Positions 8,463-16,779 of a stretch of DNA of 64,000 nucleotides are shown here, piece by piece. The position numbers and the translations under genes are program-made. The DNA comes from Jingweiarchaeum tengchongense (GTDB taxonomy: Archaea; Nanobdellota; Nanobdellia; Jingweiarchaeales; Jingweiarchaeaceae). Numbering within the stretch: the first letter of the stretch is position 1; every line of letters starts with the position of its first letter. Under the pieces are notes generated by a model. It worked only from the letters and a program-made list of their open reading frames with translations, did no database searches and was not told the origin of the DNA. The DNA is taken from NCBI GenBank assembly GCA_038874075.1, contig JAVZDD010000002.1, positions 1 to 64,000 on the forward strand, written 5' to 3'.

Positions 8463-8663
8463 TTACTCCTCCCAGCCTTCGCTCTCGCCTTCCTCTGGCT
8501 CGTACTCGTATTCCTCTTCGCCGTATGCTTCTTCTTCGTATGCCAAACAATCTTCGCAGAGACTTCTCTCCGGATCACCACAGTTAGCGCAGAACTTGCT
8601 GCCACACTCTTTGCACGTGTATACTTCATCAACTTCATTTTCACATATTTCACATGCTGGCAT
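8463..8663 (-). CDS. Small zinc-ribbon protein with acidic tail
   Basis: A 66-residue protein. Three Cys pairs (CEIC, CKEC, CANC) plus CEDC form two treble-clef or B-box-like zinc knuckles in residues 4-41, followed by a tail rich in Glu and Tyr. I place the start at the ATG at 8663 rather than the GTG at 8672, because a GGGTG element sits six bases before it and the cysteines begin straight after. No specific function is recognised. It is followed by the acidic microprotein gene at 8356-8442. Confidence 0.75.
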   Translation of the reverse strand: MPACEICENEVDEVYTCKECGSKFCANCGDPERSLCEDCLAYEEEAYGEEEYEYEPEEGESEGWEE

Positions 8664-8796
8664 TTTTAACACCCTATTAAATCGATAAATAAAGTTTGTA
8701 TTTAGTATTTAAGCTTTTTGGATTCCAAAAATTTGATTTTTCATGGATTTTTTATGTTAAAGTATTTATTTTTTGAAAATTATTAATTTATTTAAC

Positions 8797-9357
8797 ATGG
8801 TTTTCACAAAGACAAAGAAACTCTTGAGGAATTTTGCGAGGGGCATCACAGATGGCATTCTAACTTCTCTAGGTCTCCTCATCGGCACGTATTATAGTGG
8901 TAGTACAAGAATAATGCTGACCGTTGTACTAGCTGGTGGATTAGCGAACAGCATCTCGAACTTTACAGGTGCATTCATTGGAGAAACAGCAGAACTTTAT
9001 CGCAGGATACATCAAATAAAGAGAGACATTGGAAAAAATGATGAAAAAAGTTTGAAGATAATTGATTTTCTCAGAGCAGAGGTACTTGAAGAGGAAAGGG
9101 ATATTCATCATCGTGGAATCGTTGATGGAGTAGGTACATTCATCGGATCACTTTTTGTAATCTCTCCTGTGCTTTTCATTTCGAACATAAACAATTTATT
9201 ACTTGCCTCGTTGATGATCTCATTCCTACTCCTTTCAACACTTGGTGGCGTTATTGCTTATCTATCGAAGGAAGATGTTCTGTCACTCAGTGCCAAAATG
9301 TGCATCATTGGCCTCATCACATTGATACTCTGTTCTCTAATCTCTAAAATTGCTTAG
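8797..9357 (+). CDS. VIT1/CCC1-like membrane protein
   Basis: A 186-residue membrane protein. The segment 'ARGITDGILTSLGLLIGTY' resembles the first helix of VIT1/CCC1 iron and manganese transporters, and a second 'RGIVDGVGTFIGSLFVIS' repeats the pattern, fitting the pseudo-symmetric family fold with a charged cytoplasmic segment between. I start at the ATG at 8797; a TTG 24 bp earlier is possible, but TATA-like sequence at about 8764-8771 suits a leaderless ATG. Metal specificity cannot be inferred. The family resemblance is moderate. Confidence 0.6.
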   Translation: MVFTKTKKLLRNFARGITDGILTSLGLLIGTYYSGSTRIMLTVVLAGGLANSISNFTGAFIGETAELYRRIHQIKRDIGKNDEKSLKIIDFLRAEVLEEERDIHHRGIVDGVGTFIGSLFVISPVLFISNINNLLLASLMISFLLLSTLGGVIAYLSKEDVLSLSAKMCIIGLITLILCSLISKIA

Positions 9358-9392
9358 ATAAATTTATCAATTTGAAGATGATTATTTTAATT

Positions 9393-10760
9393 ATGCAAGC
9401 AAAGCAGATATTCTCTTTGAGCTCGATTGTAATAGTAATTTTTTTAGTTGGTTGCATTGGTCAAACAACACAGATGTGCACAAATCCAGATATTTGCAGT
9501 GATGATAATCGCTGCTGTTCTGGTTACATATGTTGTGATGGTGCATGTGTTAGAGCTGAGACCTGCGCTTGCACAGGAAACATTATTTTGAGCGAACAAT
9601 TTTTGAAGAATTACACAGGTACAAATATCTCATCAGGTACAAATGTACAATTCACCATATGCGGACTTAATAAATACTGTGAAAATGAGACAGTCTACAT
9701 TAAAGAATCAAATTGCGATGCTCCAGATTATTTAACTTCATTTAAACCAGTTTATAAAAGCTCTTGTAATAATTTCGGTGGTTCGCCTTCTTTTTTCCTT
9801 ACATATGGTTCGCACACGATTTGTGCATGTATTGACATAAACAAAGATAATAAGTTTGATGGCGGGGAGAGGTCATGCAGAAGTTTCTTGATTTGTCATT
9901 CAAATCTTTCAGAGACATGCTACTCGGATGCAATGTGCTGTGAGGGTAGATGTATGAATGGCAAATGTTGCTTAACAGAAAATCAAGTGTGTAGGAATAA
10001 CGAAGAATGTTGTACGAACTTTTGTTCAAATGGCACATGTAAGGAAATACCAGTAACAACATGCGCTGGTCAGACAAAATTAGATTTACCATCCATTGTT
10101 TCTCCCCAAAGCCCGATTTCTGCAAAAATTTATGGTCTAAACTCACTCTGTGCTGGGCATAAAGTGTATCTTAAAAAACAAAATTGTACTGGCGAGATAA
10201 TCATAAGTACTACACTAGATAGCAACGGAAGTCGTTCATTCCAATTTTCCGCGCCTAGCATGCTCGGTACCCACACATATGCTGCTTGTGTTGATATTAC
10301 AGGGAATGAAACATTTGATAAGCCAGAAGAGTACACAACGAAACAGGTTAGGGTATGTTATGGACTTGGGCAAAGATGTGAGAATGATAATGAATGTTGC
10401 TGTAATATATGTGATTATGTTTGCGGGGCATGCGATGGCGATGTTAACCTATCTTTGAGTGCATACAATGTAACACCCAACGCAACGATCCTTGCAACGA
10501 TTTCTGGTTTAAGCAACAGATGCTTGAACAGGACAATTGAACTTAGACAATCAAGTTGTGTGGGTGAATTAATAAAATCATGCAATGTTGAAATGTCTTT
10601 CTGTGAGGGTGATAGATGCACTTATGGTTGCCAATTCTCATTTAATGCACCAGCACAAAACGGAACGTATAGATACTTTGCCTTTTTAGATCTCGATCTA
10701 GACGGTTTCATATGCATAAGTGAAAAAGAGTACGGGTATGCGATTGTCAATGTTATCTAG
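9393..10760 (+). CDS. Cys-rich modular lipoprotein
   Basis: A 455-residue exported protein. The N-terminus has a hydrophobic stretch ending FLVGC, a plausible lipobox, so the mature protein would be lipid-anchored. Three beta-rich modules of about 100 residues follow, each containing a 'GL..xC....VYLK...C.GE'-type core and ending with a 'DINKDNKFDGGE'-like acidic loop that could bind calcium. They are separated by knottin-like Cys clusters (for example CCEGRCMNGKCC and ECCTNFCSNGTC). The start at 9393 is chosen because TATA-like sequence lies about 28 bp upstream and the signal peptide begins there. Surface adhesion or binding is a guess. Confidence 0.7.
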   Translation: MQAKQIFSLSSIVIVIFLVGCIGQTTQMCTNPDICSDDNRCCSGYICCDGACVRAETCACTGNIILSEQFLKNYTGTNISSGTNVQFTICGLNKYCENETVYIKESNCDAPDYLTSFKPVYKSSCNNFGGSPSFFLTYGSHTICACIDINKDNKFDGGERSCRSFLICHSNLSETCYSDAMCCEGRCMNGKCCLTENQVCRNNEECCTNFCSNGTCKEIPVTTCAGQTKLDLPSIVSPQSPISAKIYGLNSLCAGHKVYLKKQNCTGEIIISTTLDSNGSRSFQFSAPSMLGTHTYAACVDITGNETFDKPEEYTTKQVRVCYGLGQRCENDNECCCNICDYVCGACDGDVNLSLSAYNVTPNATILATISGLSNRCLNRTIELRQSSCVGELIKSCNVEMSFCEGDRCTYGCQFSFNAPAQNGTYRYFAFLDLDLDGFICISEKEYGYAIVNVI

Positions 10761-11178
10761 AACTTAATCTTTTTTGCAATGTTTTTATTTCTTCGTAAGC
10801 TTTGCGTGGCGATGAAAAATTTTTGACTAATCTTTCAAATGGACACTCTTGATCGCCACTTAAAATTCTTGGTACAAGATTTTCATATTCAAAATAAATA
10901 CTCCTACTACTTAGCCACTTTTTTGCCTCTTTACTCATAATGGTCGCGAATACTGCATCAACTTTTGTATAGCTGCAAAGCATCGCTACCGCCTTTCCGA
11001 CGATTTTATCCGCCACCGAAGCACCATTCATCTTTTCCCCCAGATCGTCAATCGCTACGAGAAAGCCGCGTATTCCACTCAACCTTGATTTAAATATTAT
11101 TTGATGATTTTTTACAATTATTAAATTAAATCCCCTCTTCTTTAGTTCTTCTCTCGCAATTCTAACATCATCCATCAT
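10753..11178 (-). CDS. DUF1893 family protein
   Basis: A 141-residue protein matching DUF1893, best seen in 'GASVADKIVGKAVAMLC', the conserved core of this family, which has a cytidine-deaminase-like fold. The function is unknown. Its start overlaps the stop of the upstream membrane protein gene by four bases, so the two form an operon, and its 3' end overlaps the convergent Cys-rich lipoprotein gene by eight bases. Confidence 0.8.
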   Translation of the reverse strand: MMDDVRIAREELKKRGFNLIIVKNHQIIFKSRLSGIRGFLVAIDDLGEKMNGASVADKIVGKAVAMLCSYTKVDAVFATIMSKEAKKWLSSRSIYFEYENLVPRILSGDQECPFERLVKNFSSPRKAYEEIKTLQKRLSSR

Positions 11179-12086
11179 TTTTCTTCTCTTAGCGAATTTA
11201 TTTCTGCTCTGAGTTCAATGATCTGCTTTTCATAATCTCGCATTATTTCATTGAATGTTTTCTCCTCCATCTTTCCCTTGAAAAATTCTTTTTGTACCTC
11301 ATCTTTTTTTCTTTTTATTTGCTCAATTTTTTGCTCCAATTCCCTTATCACTTCTTCTCTATCCGCCTTCGTTTTCTTAATTCTCTGAGTAATTCTTTTT
11401 AAATCTTCACTGAAACTTTTAATATTGATTTGTTTTATTTTTTCACCTGATTTGTACAGAAATTTATTTAATAGTACAATTAGAAGTATGAAGAAAATCA
11501 CTTGTAACATTATCGTAATCACATTCGATTTTCTCTTTAAATCAATCTGTACATGGAAAGGCACATTTTTTTCCAGATTCTTTGCAAAATCGATCACAAT
11601 TTCATTTTCAATCTTTAACCTGTACACAGCTGGATCAATTCGTTCTAATTCATAATCTTTAGGCAGAAAAATCCTGATTGAAAGATTTGAGACGTCTTCA
11701 GTATTCAAGAAAACAAACTCAATTGAATTTACCCCATCCTTTTGTTTTACTATACCCATAAAATTTGCTTTTATGTTGTAGTTAATCTTTTCGCCTTGTT
11801 GTATTGGTTTTGGGAAAAACACAATTATTTTTGAATCATCAACTTCATATCTCATCCTTTCGGATATAAATCCAAGCTTGGTTACTTCCACGTTGCTGAA
11901 TGTTAAGTTGTAAAATGTGATTTCTTGCCTGTCAACTGTTCTCTGCGCAATGAACTCAACTAACAAATCAGCCTGCATATTACCATCTGATATATGTCGC
12001 AGTTCTAGAGCAATCCTACTGTCAGCATGAGCAAGATTTACCAAAAGTAGTGCAAATGAAATGAGTACATAATACCTAATTTTCAT
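11175..12086 (-). CDS. Membrane-anchored protein with exported beta domain and cytoplasmic coiled coil
   Basis: A 303-residue protein: signal peptide at 1-21, an exported beta-rich domain (about 22-185), one membrane helix near 190-212, then a charged cytoplasmic coiled coil to the end (Lys/Glu-rich, about 228-303). The layout resembles archaeal surface-sensing or scaffold proteins but I recognise no named family. It is co-transcribed with the DUF1893 gene (4-base overlap). Confidence 0.75.
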   Translation of the reverse strand: MKIRYYVLISFALLLVNLAHADSRIALELRHISDGNMQADLLVEFIAQRTVDRQEITFYNLTFSNVEVTKLGFISERMRYEVDDSKIIVFFPKPIQQGEKINYNIKANFMGIVKQKDGVNSIEFVFLNTEDVSNLSIRIFLPKDYELERIDPAVYRLKIENEIVIDFAKNLEKNVPFHVQIDLKRKSNVITIMLQVIFFILLIVLLNKFLYKSGEKIKQINIKSFSEDLKRITQRIKKTKADREEVIRELEQKIEQIKRKKDEVQKEFFKGKMEEKTFNEIMRDYEKQIIELRAEINSLREEK

Positions 12087-12149
12087 AATTATTAGATAAT
12101 TTTCTAGAAATAAAAGATTTGTTTTTTGATATTTAAATAAAAAATAAAA

Positions 12150-12206
12150 ATTTCAGATCGCCCGTCATTAATCACAGATCATTGCTCATGAGCTTCATCA
12201 TCAAAA
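12150..12206 (-). ncRNA. Box C/D guide sRNA (predicted targets: tRNA-Met C34 and 16S C1402)
   Basis: Read on the minus strand: C box ATGATGA (12195-12201), 12-nt guide AGCTCATGAGCA, D' box ATGA, 3-nt spacer, C' box GTGATTA, 12-nt guide ATGACGGGCGAT, D box CTGA (12153-12156). The flanks AAAATTT and AAATTTT can pair as a terminal stem. Both guide lengths and the spacer equal the archaeal consensus. By the D+5 rule, the D guide pairs with the decoding-site sequence CGCCCGTCA of 16S rRNA and selects C1402. The D' guide pairs over 11 nt with the unspliced elongator tRNA-Met gene of this window and selects C34. A TATA-like TTAAATAA on the minus strand (about 12223-12232) lies 25 bp before the 5' end. 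Confidence 0.88.
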
Positions 12207-12232
12207 TTTTTATATGTTTAACATTTATTTAA
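12207..12232. promoter_or_regulatory. Divergent promoter region for the C/D sRNA and MBF1
   Basis: Two TATA-like elements face away from each other. TTTTTATATG at 12207-12216 serves the MBF1 gene, whose ATG at 12241 lies about 28 bp on. TTAAATAA on the other strand at about 12224-12232 serves the sRNA, whose 5' end lies about 25 bp away. The elements interleave, so the two transcription units may compete for initiation. Confidence 0.55.
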
Positions 12233-12240
12233 GTCTTTGT

Positions 12241-12696
12241 ATGGTAATTTGCGAACTTTGCGGTAAAGAAGTGGAAAAGACATTAGATGTCAGCATCGAA
12301 GGTTCTGTACTTAGGCTATGCGAGTCATGCTCGAAGTTTGGTAAGGTCATCAAAGAAAATAAAATTGTACCAAAAAAAGTTGAAAAAGAGGAGGAAGAGA
12401 AAGAAATAACAATTGTTGAAAACTATGCTGAAATTTTCAGAGAACTGAGAGAAAAGCTTGGATTAACGCAAGAAGAATTCGCTCGCAAGCTCAATGTGAA
12501 AGAAAGTGAAATAAAGAAAATTGAAAGTTCAAAGCTCGAACCTGACATCAATCTAGCACTAAAAATTGAAAAAATGTTTGGAGTTAAATTAATCGAGGAA
12601 GGATTTAATGTTTTATACAATAAAAGAGAGGAGAAGATAGGCAACTTGACAATCGGGGACGTTATTAAACTTAAGAAAAAGAAGAATTTTCGTTAA
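12241..12696 (+). CDS. Archaeal MBF1 (zinc ribbon + HTH_3)
   Basis: A 151-residue protein: N-terminal zinc ribbon with CELC and CESC (residues 4-30), a Lys/Glu-rich linker, then a helix-turn-helix of the MBF1 type ('LREKLGLTQEEFARKLNV') and a C-terminal tail. Archaeal MBF1 bridges or modulates transcription and associates with ribosomes. The ATG at 12241 is chosen because translation from here begins at the zinc ribbon and because of the TATA spacing; the in-frame ATG at 12214 would sit at the promoter itself. Confidence 0.92.
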   Translation: MVICELCGKEVEKTLDVSIEGSVLRLCESCSKFGKVIKENKIVPKKVEKEEEEKEITIVENYAEIFRELREKLGLTQEEFARKLNVKESEIKKIESSKLEPDINLALKIEKMFGVKLIEEGFNVLYNKREEKIGNLTIGDVIKLKKKKNFR

Positions 12697-12728
12697 GTTT
12701 AAATTTAAAGTTATTTTAAATAAATCCA

Positions 12729-13130
12729 ATGAAGTCTCAAGTGGCCATTGAATACATGATATTAATTTCTTTAATTCTACTACTCTTAGTACCTATCTGG
12801 ATCTATCTTATGCTTTCAAGGATACAGCTTCAAGATGATCTTTCAATTTCATACGCCAAAGATGCGGTCAATCGAATAAAAGATGCAGCCGATTTGGTTT
12901 ACATCCAAGGAAGTCCGGCTCGAGTGAAAGTGAATATTTATATTCCAGAAAATGTGCACAGCATAAATTTTACTGATAGGACGATCATCATCAAATTAAG
13001 GACAAGTGCTGGTCTCGTTGACATTCATGCAGAAACATTAGCTAACATTACAGGACAGCTGCCTGTTCAAAGCGGATACTACGAAGTAATTGTTAAATCC
13101 GAAGTGGGTTATGTGAATGTCACGATCTAA
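12729..13130 (+). CDS. Class III type IV pilin-like protein (operon gene 1)
   Basis: A 133-residue protein beginning MKSQVAIEYM followed by a hydrophobic helix, the archaeal class III signal peptide in which the cut falls just before the Q of QxxxE(Y). The rest is a beta-rich exported domain. It is first of five overlapping genes that share this N-terminal design. TATA-like sequence at about 12700-12717 suggests the promoter for all five. It is likely a structural or minor pilin. Confidence 0.82.
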   Translation: MKSQVAIEYMILISLILLLLVPIWIYLMLSRIQLQDDLSISYAKDAVNRIKDAADLVYIQGSPARVKVNIYIPENVHSINFTDRTIIIKLRTSAGLVDIHAETLANITGQLPVQSGYYEVIVKSEVGYVNVTI

Positions 13131-13509
13131 GTCTCAAATAATCGCGGAAACGCTTTTTGTATATGCAATCTTATTTGCATTTTCAATGATCATGATAATC
13201 TACATATTCGATCAAAATACACAAATGTTGGAAGAAAGAAAAAGGGCAGAAGCAAATAGAATTTCTTCAGATATTGTGGATGCAATAAATACAGCTGTGA
13301 TTGAGGGTGATGGCTTCTCAATTACCTTCACAACACCACCAGACATATTGGGGACGAACTACACGCTAAACATCGATGATGGGGCATTATTGGTTGAATG
13401 GAGCAATCATACGTTAAGTAAAACAATTCTCACCAAGAATGTGTATGGTACATTAAAAAAAGGCACAAATACTGTGAGAAATGAAAATGGGCAGATTTTT
13501 ATTGAATAA
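13117..13509 (+). CDS. Pilin-like protein (operon gene 2)
   Basis: A 130-residue protein, N-terminus MSRSKSQIIAETLFVYAI: a positive head, then Q-x3-E and a membrane helix, as in class III pilins. It overlaps gene 1 by 14 bases and gene 3 by 29, so translation is coupled. The exported part is short and beta-rich. It is probably a minor pilin of the assembly encoded here. Confidence 0.8.
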   Translation: MSRSKSQIIAETLFVYAILFAFSMIMIIYIFDQNTQMLEERKRAEANRISSDIVDAINTAVIEGDGFSITFTTPPDILGTNYTLNIDDGALLVEWSNHTLSKTILTKNVYGTLKKGTNTVRNENGQIFIE

Positions 13510-14014
13510 AAAAGCACAAGTATTATCTGCTGATTTAGTGGTAAGCATTTTCATATTCACAATTATCATCTCTTTGTTTTTTATTTTTTGGAGAAATGTA
13601 TATAACAACCTGACAATGCAGGAAAAGTTTTTAGAATTACAATATTCGGCAATAAGAATCTCAAATATGCTCGTGAAGACAACCGGTTATCCAAGCAATT
13701 GGAATTCAACCAATGTTGTTCAGATTGGGCTTGCATCAGAGGCAAATGTACTCTCAATTGAAAAGTTAAGAGTTTTCTTGGATATTAATTACGCTGAAAT
13801 CAAGAGAATAATGAAAATAAGTGAGGATTTTAGGGTAAGAGTGAAATACAGAAATGGTAGTACGATTTTGGATAATCTTGGCTTGCCATTAGAAAAGGGA
13901 TTGGAACCATCTCCAAGCGCCAAGATAATCGTTCCCATAGAAAGACCATGTCTATTAAAATTAGAAAATGTAACTGTAATTTGTATCTTTGAGTTTAAGT
14001 TGTGGTCAACATGA
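13481..14014 (+). CDS. Pilin-like protein (operon gene 3)
   Basis: A 177-residue protein. The head MKMGRFLLNKKAQVLSADL has the class III layout with Asp replacing the usual Glu (QVLSAD), followed by a membrane helix and an exported domain of about 135 residues. The ATG at 13487 (MGRFLL) is an equally plausible start. Its stop TGA overlaps the ATG of gene 4 as ATGA. Confidence 0.78.
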   Translation: MKMGRFLLNKKAQVLSADLVVSIFIFTIIISLFFIFWRNVYNNLTMQEKFLELQYSAIRISNMLVKTTGYPSNWNSTNVVQIGLASEANVLSIEKLRVFLDINYAEIKRIMKISEDFRVRVKYRNGSTILDNLGLPLEKGLEPSPSAKIIVPIERPCLLKLENVTVICIFEFKLWST

Positions 14015-16779
14015 AAAAAGGTTTTGTAATTCCACTTGATATGACAATCGCGATTATCATATTACTATTTACCTCAACCATATTCACATTCTTTCAGTAT
14101 GGGCTTGAGACACCGGGAATAATCTATGAGCTTTCATATCAAAGGGCTGAAGATACGCTCACGATCTTGCAAAAAACAAAGATTGCTTATGTAACAGATG
14201 ATCCCGTCGTAACACAATACATCAATCAAGGGATGATCACAGAAGAAGACATGAATAAAACGATATTGGACTTGATTGGTACATTTTGGTCCGAGGGAAA
14301 GGTTGATTTGGCCGTCAATTTATCAAAGAGTATTTTTGATTCACTATTACCACCAGAAGTTGGTTACGAAATTGTAATAGGGAACGACACTATTTATAGT
14401 CGACCAGGTGTATTGGGTAGTATTTTCAGAGTGAGGACAGTTGTCTCTGGTTTCAAAACCGGAGAAGCACCACTAGGTTGCATCGCAAGCGCCTACATAG
14501 AAAAAATTAAAGGAAAACGAACCGCATCTTACTATTACTTTGGTGGTTTTACTGGTCAGGGAAATTTAACCTTTTATATTTATGATATTCCAAGCGATGC
14601 AATCATAGAAAGCATCTATCTAGAACTCAGCACCGTGGCAAATGCCACTTTATACATAAATGGAAATTTTTGTCAATCATTAAATAAGAAATATCCAAAT
14701 TACACCGTTGAAAATTGGACAATATTTGATCAAAATTGCATCAATAACATCAGCAAGGGAGTGGCAAACCTATTCACCATTAACTTCTCTTCCCCAGTTA
14801 CGAGTGCATACATTGGTGGCGGTTACATAAAGATCACGTATGATACTGCACAGATGAATGTTCCTCTGGGCAATGTGATGCAATACAACTTCACAGGAAT
14901 TTCTGGTGTTATCAACCTGTATGATTCATTTTATATTCCAGGAAATTTAACATCGATGGAGATGCATTTGGAATTTTTAAGTAACTATTCAACTTTTTTC
15001 AATATTGGTAACAAAACAATTTTTGAGAATAATGGAAGTAATACTACACAAATCATTGATTTCAATGATTCGTATCTATCACAAATTTTGAATTACAGTG
15101 AGATAAGCTTGGAAACAATTCCATTGCGCTTCGGTATGAAGGCATTTAACATCACGATTCAACAGAATGCTGATGTCATTTTGATCACAGATTTATCTGG
15201 AAGTATGGATTGGAGATTAGATAGCGAAAATACAGGAATAGCCAGAAATTGTACTGATCCTTTATTGAATAGTTCAAATACAAAAAGAATAAGCTTAGCA
15301 AAATGTTTGGACAAGGAATTCGTTGATATCATATTAAATACTTCTGGAAATAGGGTTGGATTGGTTGGATTTTATAGTGACAATTCACCACCATACAAAG
15401 GAAGAACAATCATTCACGATTTATCCGATAATAAGACAAGCTTATACAATGCAATCGACAGCTATTTTATCCAGGGTGGAACATGTATCTGCTGTGGTAT
15501 AAACAGGGCTTATAACATTTTGAGTGCGCAGAGCAATGCATCAAGGAAAAAATTCATCGTTGTAATGTCAGATGGAATACCAACACACCAATGTGGCTCA
15601 AGTGGTACAGATGAGTGTCAAGGGATTAGAGATGGTTCTCCGGCAAATGAGGGTTTGTGGTTAGGTTGGGGGGCCGGATGTTATGGTGGAGGAGACGATT
15701 GTAATACGACCGATTGCTTGTGTGCGATGCAAAATGCGAATTGGTCTTCATGCAGGTCATACAATAATTTGAATGCGACCGTATATTCAATTGGATTCGG
15801 ACCTGTTGCAAGCTGTTGGAGTGCAAATTGGACATTGAGATCAATTGCTGATTGTGGACATGGCAGTTACTATGCAAGCAGCGATGCAGATGAACTCAAA
15901 CAAATTTACAGAAGTATCGCAGAATCGATCTTGAATGCATCTTACACCACACAATTGATAGAGGTAACAAATGTAACAAACACAATATTATATCCATCTT
16001 CTTACATTAAATTTAATTACACACCCATTGTACCGCAATATGGTTACTCTGAAATATCTATAAAAGGTGATACAAAACCTTTCAGCGGTTGCAATGGAAG
16101 TTTTTTTGTTCCAGGTCAATTACAAATTGATGACGTTCAAGTTACATCTTACTCATTTGATTATTGGACGGATAAAATATTTGTGAATAATAGCATTACA
16201 AATGGTAGTTTGATCAATGTCTTTAATCTTTCAAAGTTTGGTAGTGATTATAAAAAACTTGGTGATCCATATGCGATCAAATTTCCAGCTTACTTCATTG
16301 GATCAAACGAGACTAATTACATTAACATTCTGCTTGCCCTGAGTCCGACAAATCAAAGCACAAATTGTTCAGCTGGTGATAGGGTCATTTACACTGGTAG
16401 AATTAGAACACCAATTATCTACTCAAATGTCCTACCATTTTGCAAAGGAAGCAATGTGAGCGTTTGCTTTGATAAAGATCACGATGGCTATGCAGATGGT
16501 TGTTCATACATTGCAATCGGTAAAAATCTTCCGAATTTCAATGCCACACCAAAAACCGTGGAGGATTTGAATCCAAATGAAAACGCAGTAGATCAAGTTT
16601 TCCTACAACTTTTAGATGCATTAAACTTTGTTACAATACCAGCGAACACTGGTAGATCAGGAAATTTCACGAATCCGATTGACATAGAACTCGTTTCGGA
16701 ACTGAATTTTGATACTGTTGATACAGCAAACGTACCATCTCTTTGGCAACCCGTATCAATTGAGGTGAGAATTTCATGA
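14011..16779 (+). CDS. Giant pilin-like VWA-domain surface protein (operon gene 4)
   Basis: A 922-residue protein. The N-terminus MKKGFVIPLDMTIAIIILL is a pilin-like head with a membrane helix. About residues 30-380 are Asn- and Thr-rich beta structure with many NxS/T sequons. A von Willebrand A domain begins near 390 with the MIDAS motif DLSGS; the Asp of 'VVMSDGIP' is near 515. A Cys-rich insert follows, and the C-terminal 300 residues are again beta-rich. The design matches adhesive tip pilins, with the VWA domain binding a ligand through a metal ion. I start at the ATG that forms the ATGA overlap rather than the GTG nine bases before. Confidence 0.82.
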   Translation: MKKGFVIPLDMTIAIIILLFTSTIFTFFQYGLETPGIIYELSYQRAEDTLTILQKTKIAYVTDDPVVTQYINQGMITEEDMNKTILDLIGTFWSEGKVDLAVNLSKSIFDSLLPPEVGYEIVIGNDTIYSRPGVLGSIFRVRTVVSGFKTGEAPLGCIASAYIEKIKGKRTASYYYFGGFTGQGNLTFYIYDIPSDAIIESIYLELSTVANATLYINGNFCQSLNKKYPNYTVENWTIFDQNCINNISKGVANLFTINFSSPVTSAYIGGGYIKITYDTAQMNVPLGNVMQYNFTGISGVINLYDSFYIPGNLTSMEMHLEFLSNYSTFFNIGNKTIFENNGSNTTQIIDFNDSYLSQILNYSEISLETIPLRFGMKAFNITIQQNADVILITDLSGSMDWRLDSENTGIARNCTDPLLNSSNTKRISLAKCLDKEFVDIILNTSGNRVGLVGFYSDNSPPYKGRTIIHDLSDNKTSLYNAIDSYFIQGGTCICCGINRAYNILSAQSNASRKKFIVVMSDGIPTHQCGSSGTDECQGIRDGSPANEGLWLGWGAGCYGGGDDCNTTDCLCAMQNANWSSCRSYNNLNATVYSIGFGPVASCWSANWTLRSIADCGHGSYYASSDADELKQIYRSIAESILNASYTTQLIEVTNVTNTILYPSSYIKFNYTPIVPQYGYSEISIKGDTKPFSGCNGSFFVPGQLQIDDVQVTSYSFDYWTDKIFVNNSITNGSLINVFNLSKFGSDYKKLGDPYAIKFPAYFIGSNETNYINILLALSPTNQSTNCSAGDRVIYTGRIRTPIIYSNVLPFCKGSNVSVCFDKDHDGYADGCSYIAIGKNLPNFNATPKTVEDLNPNENAVDQVFLQLLDALNFVTIPANTGRSGNFTNPIDIELVSELNFDTVDTANVPSLWQPVSIEVRIS

